Below are positions 28,136 to 36,719 of a DNA stretch of 64,000 bases, in pieces. Numbering within the stretch: position 1 is the stretch's first letter; each line of letters opens with the position of its first letter. A program made the translations under genes and the position numbers. The notes under the pieces were generated by a model. The model saw only the letters and a program-made list of their open reading frames with translations. It was not told the DNA's origin and searched no databases. The stretch comes from Caldilineaceae bacterium (lineage in GTDB: Bacteria > Chloroflexota > Anaerolineae > Caldilineales > Caldilineaceae): NCBI GenBank assembly GCA_019637685.1, contig JAHBVF010000017.1:62001-126000 (forward strand), given 5' to 3'.

Positions 28136-30465
28136 TGGCAGTGACCGAAAAAGCAGTGCGTACAACCAACGGCTCCAACGGCAAAACCGTTGGCAGCGGT
28201 CACAGCCCGGCCACAACGACCCCGGCAGAAGGCTACAATGTGATCGGCAGCCGTCCGGTGCGTCCCGACGGTGTGGACAAAGTGACCGGTCGGGCCGTCT
28301 ACGGCGCGGATGTGCGCTTGCAGGGACTGCTCTATGGCAAAGTGCTGCGCAGCCCCCACGCCCACGCCCGCATCCTCGCCATCGACACCAGCAAAGCCCA
28401 GGCCCTGCCCGGTGTCAAAGCAGTGGTAACAGGCGCGGACCTGCCAACGGCCGCGGACAAAGTGGAAGACCTGGGCGAGAGTGCCATCAATCTGAAGTAC
28501 CTGAGCGCTAACATTCTGGCCCACGACAAAGCCCTCTATCACGGCCACGCCATTGCCGCGGTGGCCGCGGTGGACAGCCACACCGCGGAAGAGGCCATCG
28601 GCCTGATCGAAGTGAAGTACGAAGTGTTGCCCCCAGTGATGACGGTGGATGACGCGCTGGCCGACGACGCGCCCATTCTGCTGGACAATCTGCGCACAGA
28701 CGAGATGGGCGAGATGGGCAAAAAGCCCACCAATCTGGCCAAGCATTTCCGCCACCAGCGGGGCGATCTGGAAGCCGGTTTTGCCGCGGCCAAAGTCATT
28801 GTCGAGCGCAGCTTTCGCACAGAGACAGTCCACCAGGGCTATATCGAACCCCACACAGGCACGGCCCAGTACAACAGCGACGGACAGGTGACGATCTGGG
28901 CTACGACCCAGGGCAGTTTCGCTGCACGCAACCAGACTTCCGAGATTCTGGATATTCCCGTCTCGCAAATTAAGGTAATCCCCACGGAGATCGGCGGCGG
29001 TTTTGGTGGCAAAATCAATGTCTACCTGGAACCCGTGGCCGTTATGCTTTCCAAGAAGGCGGGCGGCAAGCCGGTGAAACTGGTGATGAGCCGCACGGAA
29101 GTTCTCCAGGCCACCGGCCCTACTTCCGGCTCCAACATCCGCATGAAAATCGGCGCGGATGCCAACGGCAAAATCACCGCGGCCCACGCCGAACTCTACT
29201 ACGAAGCGGGCGCATTCCCCGGATCACCCGTGGGCGCGGCGGCCAACGTGGTGTTGGCTCCCTATGCCATCGACAACCTGCAGGTGGACGGCTACGATAT
29301 CGTCGTCAATCGCCCCCGCTCCGCGGCCTATCGCGCGCCGGGTGGAACGAATGCAGCCTTTGCCACCGAAAGTGTGCTCAATGAAATCGCCGAGAAGCTG
29401 GGCATGGACCAGGCCCACATCCGGCTGATCAATGGGGCCAAGCAGGGCGACCGGCGGCCCGATGGCGTGCAGTACACCGAGCCGGTGGGTCTGCTGGAGA
29501 CGGTCCAGGCCATTGCCGAGTCGGACCACTACAATACACCCCTGACCGGCAAGTATCAGGGCCGGGGCATTGCCTGTGGCTATTGGAACAACTGGGGCGG
29601 CAAGTCCAGCGCCACAGCCATCCTCAACGCCGACGGTACTGTCAGTCTGAACGAAGCCTCCACGGACATCGGCGGCAGTCGGGCCTCCATTGCCATGCAG
29701 TTTGCCGAAGCCATTGGTATTGGCTACGAGCAGGTCAAGCCCCGTGTCAGCGATACGGATTCCGTGGCCTACAACGACGTGACCGGCGGCAGCCGCACCA
29801 CCTTCAGCACAGGCATGGCTGCCCACAATATGGGCGTGGAGATGCTCTCTCAAATGAAGGAGCGTCTGGCCGACATCTGGGAAGTGGATGCCGTGGAGTT
29901 TGCCGATGGCAGTTTCAGCGGCGGCGACAACAGCGCCAGCTTCAAAGAGGCAGCCGCGCTGATCTACAAATCCGGTGAGCCGCTGATGGTCAGCTCGACG
30001 GTCTATCCTCGCAGCTTTGGCCCCGGCTTCTCCACCCAACTGGCCGATGTGGAAGTGGACCCGGAGACGGGCAAAGTCACAATTCTGCGCTACACCATTG
30101 CCCAGGACGTGGGCCGGGCCATCCACCCGTCCTATGTGGAAGGGCAGATGCAGGGCGGTGTTGTGCAGGGCATCGGCTGGGCGTTGAACGAGGAATATAT
30201 CTACAACGAGAAGGGGCAACTGCTCAACGGCAGCCTGCTCGACTACCGCATGCCCACCGCGCTGGACCTGCCGATGATCGAGACGATTCTGGTGGAAGTG
30301 CCCTATCCCGGCCATCCCTACGGCGTGCGCGGCGTGGGCGAGGTGAATATCGTACCGCCGGTGGGGGCCATTGCCAATGCCATCTACAACGCGACCGGTG
30401 TACGGATGGAGGCAGTGCCTATGTCCCCGGCGCGTGTGCTGGAAGCAATGGGCGAGAAGAAGTAA
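28135..30465 (+). CDS. Molybdopterin-binding large subunit of xanthine dehydrogenase family (CoxL-like)
   Basis: 776 residues from ATG 28135. It contains the family N-terminus (GSRPVRPDGVDKVTGRAVYGADV), GGGFGGKINVYLEP, the segment AYRAPGGTNAAFATES at the active-site loop, and GVRGVGEVNIVPP with the probable catalytic Glu. The loop lacks the Cys of form I CO dehydrogenase (AYxCSFR), so CO oxidation is unlikely; an aldehyde, purine or nicotinate-type substrate is more plausible. The gene ends the core of the operon, before the MoaD-like gene. Confidence 0.93.
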   Translation: MAVTEKAVRTTNGSNGKTVGSGHSPATTTPAEGYNVIGSRPVRPDGVDKVTGRAVYGADVRLQGLLYGKVLRSPHAHARILAIDTSKAQALPGVKAVVTGADLPTAADKVEDLGESAINLKYLSANILAHDKALYHGHAIAAVAAVDSHTAEEAIGLIEVKYEVLPPVMTVDDALADDAPILLDNLRTDEMGEMGKKPTNLAKHFRHQRGDLEAGFAAAKVIVERSFRTETVHQGYIEPHTGTAQYNSDGQVTIWATTQGSFAARNQTSEILDIPVSQIKVIPTEIGGGFGGKINVYLEPVAVMLSKKAGGKPVKLVMSRTEVLQATGPTSGSNIRMKIGADANGKITAAHAELYYEAGAFPGSPVGAAANVVLAPYAIDNLQVDGYDIVVNRPRSAAYRAPGGTNAAFATESVLNEIAEKLGMDQAHIRLINGAKQGDRRPDGVQYTEPVGLLETVQAIAESDHYNTPLTGKYQGRGIACGYWNNWGGKSSATAILNADGTVSLNEASTDIGGSRASIAMQFAEAIGIGYEQVKPRVSDTDSVAYNDVTGGSRTTFSTGMAAHNMGVEMLSQMKERLADIWEVDAVEFADGSFSGGDNSASFKEAAALIYKSGEPLMVSSTVYPRSFGPGFSTQLADVEVDPETGKVTILRYTIAQDVGRAIHPSYVEGQMQGGVVQGIGWALNEEYIYNEKGQLLNGSLLDYRMPTALDLPMIETILVEVPYPGHPYGVRGVGEVNIVPPVGAIANAIYNATGVRMEAVPMSPARVLEAMGEKK

Positions 30466-30550
30466 ACAGTTATCGATGGGCGGGAATCAGTAAGGTATGT
30501 ACAGCAATGCCACTGATTCCTGCTCGTTGTTCACCTGCTTGGGAGGACGT

Positions 30551-30817
30551 ATGGCCGTAGTCTGGATTCCTGCCCTCATCCGTCCCCTGACCGAAGGCAA
30601 AAGCCAGGTGGAGGTGGCGGGTGAGAATGTGCGGGAGATTGTCGAAGCACTGGAAGCTCTCTATCCGGGCGTGGCCGCGCGTATTGTAGAGGATGACCGC
30701 ATCCGTCCCGGCCTGAGCGTGGCCGTGGACGGCGCGGTGGGCAACAAAGGACTGCGCGAACCCGTGGGACCAGACAGCGAAGTCCATTTTGTCCCGGCCA
30801 TGACCGGCGGCGCGTAG
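30551..30817 (+). CDS. MoaD/ThiS-family small protein
   Basis: 88 residues from ATG 30551, preceded by TGGGAGGACG. The beta-grasp fold is suggested by VWIPALIRPLTEGKSQVEVAGENVREIVEAL, and the C-terminus is HFVPAMTGGA. MoaD/ThiS proteins carry sulfur on a C-terminal Gly-Gly; here one extra Ala follows the GG. It lies 85 bases after the molybdopterin subunit, consistent with a role in molybdopterin sulfur supply or protein conjugation, but whether it is active as such is inferred. Confidence 0.85.
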   Translation: MAVVWIPALIRPLTEGKSQVEVAGENVREIVEALEALYPGVAARIVEDDRIRPGLSVAVDGAVGNKGLREPVGPDSEVHFVPAMTGGA

Positions 30818-30858
30818 CTTGGATTGACCGCTCCGTTTCTCCGGATACTGCAACCAAA

Positions 30859-30896
30859 AGACCCGGCAGATCAGCGCAAGCTGATCTGCCGGGTCT
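30859..30896 (+). terminator. Hairpin ending the molybdenum-hydroxylase operon
   Basis: A perfect 17-bp stem (agacccggcagatcagc) with a 4-nt loop. No T-run follows, but its position 41 bases after the last gene fits termination or RNA protection. Confidence 0.65.
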
Positions 30897-30940
30897 CTGA
30901 TTGGGTCACCGATAGCAAAAGCAGGAAGCGATCTTCGTAA

Positions 30941-31021
30941 AAATCGTTCCGTACATTTGACTGTCCTAAGGATTAAGGGCAAATCGTTCCGCACATTTGG
31001 CTACTCTGAGAGATTAAAGGC
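30941..31021. repeat. Two-copy imperfect 40-bp tandem repeat
   Basis: Copy 1 (30941-30980) and copy 2 (30981-31021) both begin aaatcgttccg.acatttg and end in gattaa.gg. They lie between the operon hairpin and the methyltransferase gene; copy 2 encodes the end of the small minus-strand protein at 30973-31149. Confidence 0.7.
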
Positions 31022-31149
31022 AAATAGAGAGTCGACAGGCTTGCGCCCAGAGTTGTTTCTGTCAATACATAGGATATGGATAGCAGCAGAAACAGGGCAA
31101 AACCCATTACAAACCAGATTCGACGATTTGCTAAAAGCGAAAAATTCAT
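30973..31149 (-). CDS. Tiny exported protein: signal segment plus YLP tail
   Basis: 58 residues from ATG 31149, with GGAGGG 5 bases upstream. A basic stretch, a hydrophobic segment (WFVMGFALFLLLSISYVL), then only 11 residues, and LYLPLISQS, the same kind of tail that ends the five secreted proteins at 1-11.8 kb. The last residues are encoded by the 40-bp repeat, and the following copy reads out of frame. It is either a genuine miniprotein or what is left of a secreted gene whose body was deleted. No similar protein is recognised. Confidence 0.5.
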   Translation of the reverse strand: MNFSLLANRRIWFVMGFALFLLLSISYVLTETTLGASLSTLYLPLISQSSQMCGTICP

Positions 31150-31227
31150 GATTCCCTCCGAGAATAGAATTACATACACTTTGCAGGCGCAGGCGGATTA
31201 TAACAAGCCGGAGACTGAGCGTCAACA

Positions 31228-32775
31228 ATGATGGTAACACGAACGACCCTTGAAATTCATACCGAAACCCCACGGAAATCAGTCTTGCAGTGGCCGGGCA
31301 AGCGGCTGTCTGCCGATATCACAACGCCAGCCGCGCGGCTGGCAGAAGGCTTTCCCACTGCCGGTGATGGCGGCGGGCTGTTGCTGCACGGCGACAATCG
31401 GGACTCGCTGGCCTGGCTGCTGGCTGAGGGATACGGCGGCAAAGTTCAGCTCATTTACATCGACCCTCCCTATGATTCGGGTGTGGCGTGGACCAGCCGG
31501 GTGCGGCTGCGGGGCGAAGGCGCGATTGTCATCGGCGAGCGGGCCGAATATGCGGATAGCTGGCCGCCGGGGGGGTATCTTCAATTTATGGCCGAACGTC
31601 TGCTTTTGTTGCGGGCGCTGCTGGCCCCCAACGGCACAATTTGGCTGCACTGCGATCACCGCCGCCAGAGCCATCTGTACCTGCTGTTGGAAGAAATCTT
31701 TGGCCCGGAATGCTTTCTGAATACGATTGCCTGGCGTAGCCAGACCGCACGCGGGGCCAAAGTCCACGCCCGCTACTTTCCCCACAGCACCCATTATATC
31801 CACATCTTTGGCCGTTCCTCCGACCGCGCTCCGGTCTGGAATCCGCCCAAGCGGGAGATTGTCCTGAGCCGGGCCGAAGCCGCGGCCCAATTTATGGAGG
31901 ATGAGGGCGGCTTCTTTCGCACCTCCCATCCGGGCAGCTATCGTTTTGAAAAACTGGTGGAACTGCACGGCGCGGGGCGAGTCTATGCGCCCTATGGGGG
32001 CGAAGTGATTGTGGACGAAGCGGCGCGCCGGGTCTATGGCTCCAACGGGGGCAACATCGGCATCAAATACTATCTGGAAAAACGGGGGCGCAGTCATTTT
32101 GTCGTCACCCGGGCCGTGGACAACCTGTGGGAGGACCTGCCCGGCCTGGGCACAATCCCCAGCGAAGATGTGAATTACCCCACCCAGAAGACGACGGGGC
32201 TGTTGCGTCGCATTATCCAGACGGCAACAAATCCCGGCGATCTGGTGTTGGACGCGTTTGTTGGCTCTGGCACGACTGTGGCCGTGGCAGAGGAATTGGG
32301 CCGTCGCTGGATCGGGTGCGATGCCAATTGGCGGGCAATAAGAACCAGTCAGTTGCGGGTGATGGGTGGGGAGATTTGGCGGGTGGGGGATGAGCAGGTG
32401 GCCGGGGGACAGGGTGAAGGGGTGACAGGCAGCGCGGAAGCCCAAATTTGTGTGGCGTGGGAGGACGATCGTCTGCTGGTAGAGATTTGCTCTTTTCGTA
32501 GCCCCGCGGTTGAGGGACTAATTTCTCAGGCCGGGGTTGAGTTGCCCACAGATTGGCGGGCGACGGTGCAGGCAGTGCTGATCGATCCGGCCTACGACGG
32601 AGTGGTTTTCCGGGCTGGGCTGGTGGACGCGCCGAAGGGCAAGACAGTGCTGGTTGCGGGCGTCTATACGTTACCGCCAGGGAGGACGGCGCTGCCCGTG
32701 GCGGTGCGTCTGGTGGATGTAGCGGGTGGCGAACTGTTGGTGGTGGTCGGCACGGATGCTATAATTCGGGAATGA
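31228..32775 (+). CDS. DNA methyltransferase, N-4/N-6 adenine/cytosine, beta class (orphan)
   Basis: 515 residues. The catalytic motif IV is IYIDPPYDSG (about residue 87-96); the SAM motif (FVGSGTTVAVAEE) lies much later (about 335), so the motif order is that of the beta class. The last ~130 residues are a separate domain, preceded by a Gly-rich stretch. No endonuclease gene adjoins it, so it is an orphan enzyme or a fused regulatory methyltransferase. Its stop overlaps the mutL start (ATGA), so the two are probably co-translated. ATG 31231 is an equally good start. Confidence 0.88.
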   Translation: MMVTRTTLEIHTETPRKSVLQWPGKRLSADITTPAARLAEGFPTAGDGGGLLLHGDNRDSLAWLLAEGYGGKVQLIYIDPPYDSGVAWTSRVRLRGEGAIVIGERAEYADSWPPGGYLQFMAERLLLLRALLAPNGTIWLHCDHRRQSHLYLLLEEIFGPECFLNTIAWRSQTARGAKVHARYFPHSTHYIHIFGRSSDRAPVWNPPKREIVLSRAEAAAQFMEDEGGFFRTSHPGSYRFEKLVELHGAGRVYAPYGGEVIVDEAARRVYGSNGGNIGIKYYLEKRGRSHFVVTRAVDNLWEDLPGLGTIPSEDVNYPTQKTTGLLRRIIQTATNPGDLVLDAFVGSGTTVAVAEELGRRWIGCDANWRAIRTSQLRVMGGEIWRVGDEQVAGGQGEGVTGSAEAQICVAWEDDRLLVEICSFRSPAVEGLISQAGVELPTDWRATVQAVLIDPAYDGVVFRAGLVDAPKGKTVLVAGVYTLPPGRTALPVAVRLVDVAGGELLVVVGTDAIIRE

Positions 32776-34727
32776 ATATTCATCTTTTATCGGCGGATGT
32801 GGCGGGCAAAATTGCCGCGGGCGAGGTGGTGGAGCGCCCGGCCAACGTGGCCAAAGAATTGATCGAAAACAGCCTGGACGCGGGCGCGACGGAGATTCGC
32901 GTGGAAATCCGGGAAGGCGGCCAGCGATTGCTGCGGGTGATCGATGACGGACACGGCATCCCTGCCGACGAAATTTCCCTGGCTCTGCACCGCCACGCCA
33001 CCAGCAAACTGCACACTGCCGACGATCTGAACCGCATTGCCACCTTTGGCTTTCGGGGAGAAGCACTTTACAGCATTGCCGCGGTCAGCCATCTGACCCT
33101 GGCCAGCCGTCACAACGAAGCCCAGGCCGGTGTGCAGATTCGGGCTGAAGGCGGGCAGGTTGTGGCAGAAGGCGCGGCCGGGATGCCAGTGGGCACAATT
33201 GTCACCGTCGAACACATCTTCTTCAACACCCCGGCCCGCAAGAAGTTTCTGCGCAGGACAGCCACCGAAGCAGGCCATATTTCGTCGATTGTTCAGCGCT
33301 ATGCCCTGGCCTGGCCCGAACGCCGTTTCAGCCTTATCAACGAAGGACGGCTGCTCTTTCAGTCCACCGGCAGCGGCGATGTGACCGATGTGCTGGCGAA
33401 AATCTATACGCTGGACACAGCCCGGCAGATGGTGGGGATTGGAAAAAGCAGGCGATTGGAGGCTACAGACGGGGCAGTGGGGACCGGGGGATTGGGGACT
33501 GGGGAGGTGGATTTTCGGGGGGGGGAAGGGAAGAAGGAACGAAGGGTGGAAGGGGTCAGCGGAATTCAGGTGTCGGGTTTTGTGAGTCTGCCGGTGTTGA
33601 CACGTGGCAACCGGGGCGGCATCGATCTTTTTATCAACCGGCGCTATGTGGAGGACCGCAGCCTGACCCACGCGGTCATCCAGGCCTATCACACCCTTTT
33701 GCCTGTGGGCCGCTTTCCCATCGGCGTCATTTTTGTGGAACTGGACCCATCGGCTGTCGATGTGAATGTCCATCCGCGCAAGACAGAAGTACGCTTTCAG
33801 GAGGCACGCGAGGTCTTCTCTGCGGTGCAGCGGGCCGTGCGTCGGGTGGTGGTGGAAAACGCAAGCGTGCCGGGCTTTTCCGTGGGCACAGATGCCAATG
33901 AGGACAACGGCGATGGCTGGGCTGGGCCAGGCGAATCCGCTGGTGGGGGCTTGCCTTCCGGGTGGGCCGAACGCCGGGGGAGCATTCTCTCCGCGGGGCA
34001 GACCCAGCGGGCGATGGATTTGTATGTGCCGCGGGATGTCACACCCCGGCCGGACGTGCAACCAGCGGACACATTCCCTGGCGACTCAGCCGCCCAGCCC
34101 GCGCCAGTTCCGCCCCCCTTCCCCACACCCAGAGAACGCACAACCCTTCCCCCGCTGCGCGTCGTCGGCCAGGTGGGCGCGCTGTATATTGTGGCCGAAG
34201 GGCCGGAGGGGATGTTTCTGATCGACCAGCACGCGGCCCACGAGCGGGTGATGTACGAAAAATTTATGGCCCAGCGGCTGGCTCCCGGCGGCGGCATTCC
34301 CCGCCAGGGATTGCTGAACCCGCTGACGCTCCATTTGGGCGACGCATTGGCCGGGCAGGTGACGCTCTTTATGCGGGAGTTGGCCGCGGTGGGTTTTGAT
34401 GTGGAACCCTTTGGCGGGGACACGTGGCTGGTGCGTAGCGTGCCCAGTGTGCTGGCCGGGCAGGATGCAGGCCGAATGCTGGAGGAGATTGTCCAGGGGT
34501 TGGCGCTGGAACGGGATATGGTGGGTGAACAACTGGAAGCGGAACTGGTCAAAATGGTCTGCAAGCGGGCTTCGATCAAAGCCGGGCAGATTCTCAGCGA
34601 TCTGGAGATGAAGGAATTGATCCGCCAGTTGGAAGAGTGCCAGTCTCCCCGCACCTGTCCCCACGGCAGGCCCACAATGATTCAACTGTCGTCGGGGGAA
34701 TTGGAAAAGGCATTTAAGCGGACCTGA
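32772..34727 (+). CDS. mutL: DNA mismatch repair protein MutL
   Basis: 651 residues from ATG 32772, overlapping the methyltransferase stop. The GHKL ATPase motifs are in ELIENSLDAG, DDGHGIP and FGFRGEAL. The C-terminal endonuclease motif DQHAAHERVMYE fits the DQHA(X)2E(X)4E site of nicking MutL proteins, and CPHGRP is also intact. A roughly 45-residue insert of low complexity (33450-33570) sits in the transducer domain, encoded by G-rich DNA. Known role: mismatch repair nicking on the new strand. Mapping to a methyltransferase neighbour is unusual. Confidence 0.97.
   Translation: MNIHLLSADVAGKIAAGEVVERPANVAKELIENSLDAGATEIRVEIREGGQRLLRVIDDGHGIPADEISLALHRHATSKLHTADDLNRIATFGFRGEALYSIAAVSHLTLASRHNEAQAGVQIRAEGGQVVAEGAAGMPVGTIVTVEHIFFNTPARKKFLRRTATEAGHISSIVQRYALAWPERRFSLINEGRLLFQSTGSGDVTDVLAKIYTLDTARQMVGIGKSRRLEATDGAVGTGGLGTGEVDFRGGEGKKERRVEGVSGIQVSGFVSLPVLTRGNRGGIDLFINRRYVEDRSLTHAVIQAYHTLLPVGRFPIGVIFVELDPSAVDVNVHPRKTEVRFQEAREVFSAVQRAVRRVVVENASVPGFSVGTDANEDNGDGWAGPGESAGGGLPSGWAERRGSILSAGQTQRAMDLYVPRDVTPRPDVQPADTFPGDSAAQPAPVPPPFPTPRERTTLPPLRVVGQVGALYIVAEGPEGMFLIDQHAAHERVMYEKFMAQRLAPGGGIPRQGLLNPLTLHLGDALAGQVTLFMRELAAVGFDVEPFGGDTWLVRSVPSVLAGQDAGRMLEEIVQGLALERDMVGEQLEAELVKMVCKRASIKAGQILSDLEMKELIRQLEECQSPRTCPHGRPTMIQLSSGELEKAFKRT
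33471..33504 (+). repeat. G-quadruplex-type run inside mutL insert
   Basis: Five runs of four or more G separated by 3-4 bases (…cagt GGGG acc GGGGG att GGGG act GGGG) on the coding strand, inside the low-complexity insert of mutL. It could fold as a quadruplex in RNA or DNA. Confidence 0.5.
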
Positions 34728-34728
34728 G

Positions 34729-34790
34729 GAATGAAATGGGCGAGGGGAAAGGGTCGTTTGCACTGCCGTTCCCCCTTTCATTCTTTGTTT
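34729..34790 (+). terminator. Terminator after mutL
   Basis: Arms gaatgaaa...ggggaa and ttcccc...tttcattc pair across a central loop and are followed by TTTGTTT, shortly after the mutL stop at 34727. Confidence 0.6.
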
Positions 34791-34842
34791 GTGTTGTCTG
34801 TGTTTTCTGCGCGCCACCTAATCCGCCTACGGCCTTTTCGCT

Positions 34843-34903
34843 TTGGGGGTGGCTGAATGCCTATGCTATACTGAACGATAGTGCCTGAAGCATTTCAGGC
34901 ACT
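34843..34903 (+). promoter_or_regulatory. Promoter and leader hairpin before tig
   Basis: TTGGGG and TATACT are separated by 18 bases. About 8 bases after the -10 box starts a perfect 10-bp hairpin (agtgcctgaa paired with ttcaggcact, 4-nt loop). The leader to the start codon is ~175 bases and holds further small stems (ccgtc-N5-gacgg). Confidence 0.4.
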
Positions 34904-35054
34904 AAGCCTATTGGCGACGAAGAGACCCTCACGGGCATTGTCCGTCCTGCGGACGGGTCCATCTCCAGGATGGGGTAGAGTACGATTCGACGCCGCAACA
35001 AACATCAGGAAAACGGCGTCCGGCAGCCGGGCAATCATCGAACAGAGGGTAGAG

Positions 35055-36548
35055 ATGTCGATCAAAATTACCAGAGAAGAAAAAGAACACCGCCAGTTGG
35101 GCTTGGTTATTGAAGTGGACGAGGCGCGTTTCCAGCAGGAAATGCAAAAGGCAGCCCGCAAAGTTGCCAACCAATACAAAATCCCCGGCTTCCGCAAGGG
35201 CAAAGCTCCCTACAATATCATTCTGCGCCACTTCGGTGTAGGCGCGCTGGTCGAAGAGTTTGTGGATGATCTGGGCCAGGAGATGTACAAAACCGCGCTG
35301 GAGCAGGAAGAAATTGAACCCTATGGCATCGGTTCCATGGACAATATTGAAATGGATCCCCTGCGCTACCACGTGACTGTTCCGCTGGTTCCCGAAGTCA
35401 AAGTGGGTGATTACCGCTCCCTGCGGGTGGAAGAAAAATCTGTCGAGGTGGACGAAGCCGAAGTGCAGGCCCGTATCGATCAGATTCTGGAACGGGAATC
35501 GGGCTACCAGGACGTGACCCGGCCCAGCGAATACGGCGATCTGATGACCGTCGATGTGAAGGCTGTTGTGCTGGATGCCGACGGCAACGAAACCGATACG
35601 GTTGTATTGGACGAAACTGATTGGGATATCACCCCCGACGAAGAAAATCCAATGGAACCGGCTGGTTTTGATGCTGCCCTGCTGGGGTTGACCCCCGGCG
35701 ACGAAAAGACATTTGAGATCGATTGGCCCGAAGACAGCCCCAGTATGTATGCTGGCGAGCGGGTACGTTTCCAGGTGAAGCTGCACGGAACCCAGGCGTA
35801 TGCAACGCCGGAATTGACAGACGAATTGGCCCAGTCCGTCGGCCCTGATTTTGAGACAGCCGACGATCTGATTGCCCGCATCCGCGAGAACCTGCAAGAG
35901 GAACTCTCTGGCGAGGCGGAGGACGAATTCCTGGATTCGATTATGGAGCAGCTTGTCGAGATGAGTGAGATCGACTTCCCGCCGGCCGCGGTGGAAATGC
36001 AGCTTGACCAGATGATGCAGACAATGGACTACCGCTTCCGCCAGATGGGTATCCAGGGGTTGGACGCCTTCCTGGAAATGACCAATCAGACTGCCGAGGC
36101 CTATCGGGAAGAGCAGCGGGAAGAGGCGGAAAAGGTTCTGCAGCGCAATCTGGTCCTCGGCGAAATCGCCGTGGCCGAAAAGGTGAAAGCCACCGACGAA
36201 GAGATCGAAGAGCAGATCGGGGTGATGTTCGGCGAATTGGACGAAGATGCAACCGAAGAGCAGATCGAAGCCCGCAAGCGGCTGGTTGAGATAATGAAAG
36301 AGGGATCCACCCGTATGTCGGTTGTGGAGCAGATTGTGACCGAAAAAACATTCACTCTGCTCAAGGCGCTTGCCAGGGGAGAAGATATTCCCTTGCCCGC
36401 CGGCGATGACGAGAATGACGCTCCTGACGCGGACAGCCCGGCCAGCGAAGAGCCGGTGGCTGCCGAAAATGAAGATGCTTCGGAACCGACGGCACAGGCA
36501 GCAGACGATTCGCCTGCCGAAGATGTGGTTGCCGAAGTCGAGGGCTAG
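35055..36548 (+). CDS. tig: Trigger factor (ribosome-associated chaperone)
   Basis: 497 residues from ATG 35055 (AGAGGGTAGAG upstream); the frame is open back to 34881 but that is leader. Ribosome-binding N-terminal domain with the signature IPGFRKGKAPYNII, a FKBP-type PPIase insert at about 150-240 (YGDLMTVDVKAVV, GFDAALLGLTPGDEKTFEI, VRFQVKLHG), and a helical C-terminal domain. An acidic low-complexity tail of ~50 residues ends the protein. It lies just upstream of clpP-clpX, a conserved order in many bacteria. Binds nascent chains at the exit tunnel. Confidence 0.97.
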   Translation: MSIKITREEKEHRQLGLVIEVDEARFQQEMQKAARKVANQYKIPGFRKGKAPYNIILRHFGVGALVEEFVDDLGQEMYKTALEQEEIEPYGIGSMDNIEMDPLRYHVTVPLVPEVKVGDYRSLRVEEKSVEVDEAEVQARIDQILERESGYQDVTRPSEYGDLMTVDVKAVVLDADGNETDTVVLDETDWDITPDEENPMEPAGFDAALLGLTPGDEKTFEIDWPEDSPSMYAGERVRFQVKLHGTQAYATPELTDELAQSVGPDFETADDLIARIRENLQEELSGEAEDEFLDSIMEQLVEMSEIDFPPAAVEMQLDQMMQTMDYRFRQMGIQGLDAFLEMTNQTAEAYREEQREEAEKVLQRNLVLGEIAVAEKVKATDEEIEEQIGVMFGELDEDATEEQIEARKRLVEIMKEGSTRMSVVEQIVTEKTFTLLKALARGEDIPLPAGDDENDAPDADSPASEEPVAAENEDASEPTAQAADDSPAEDVVAEVEG

Positions 36549-36628
36549 ACCCTCTGGCGCTAACAGAACGCAAACATCCAGACTGAGAAGACTCCTACAG
36601 TATTCCATCTGTGTTGGGCCTAGGGTGT

Positions 36629-36670
36629 GTCAGAGCCGAAAATAATGCAGTGTAATTGTTCGGCTCTGAC
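36629..36670. promoter_or_regulatory. Inverted repeat upstream of clpP
   Basis: Perfect 12-bp arms gtcagagccgaa and ttcggctctgac around an 18-nt A+T-rich loop, 50 bases before the clpP start. It could be a leader hairpin or an operator. There is no T-run right after it, so termination is less likely. Confidence 0.5.
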
Positions 36671-36719
36671 AACAGTGGCAAGTTTGCCAATCTACACCCA
36701 TACGAACAGGGAGAAACCA

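Larger units (their letters stand above)
34728..35054. other. Intergenic region: terminator, promoter and leader of tig
   Basis: Over 300 bases without a gene. It holds the mutL terminator, a possible promoter (34843-34872) and a structured leader before trigger factor. Confidence 0.55.

Noticed and set aside
34929-36608. 559-codon open frame on the - strand
   Set aside because: Antisense to trigger factor, which is certain.
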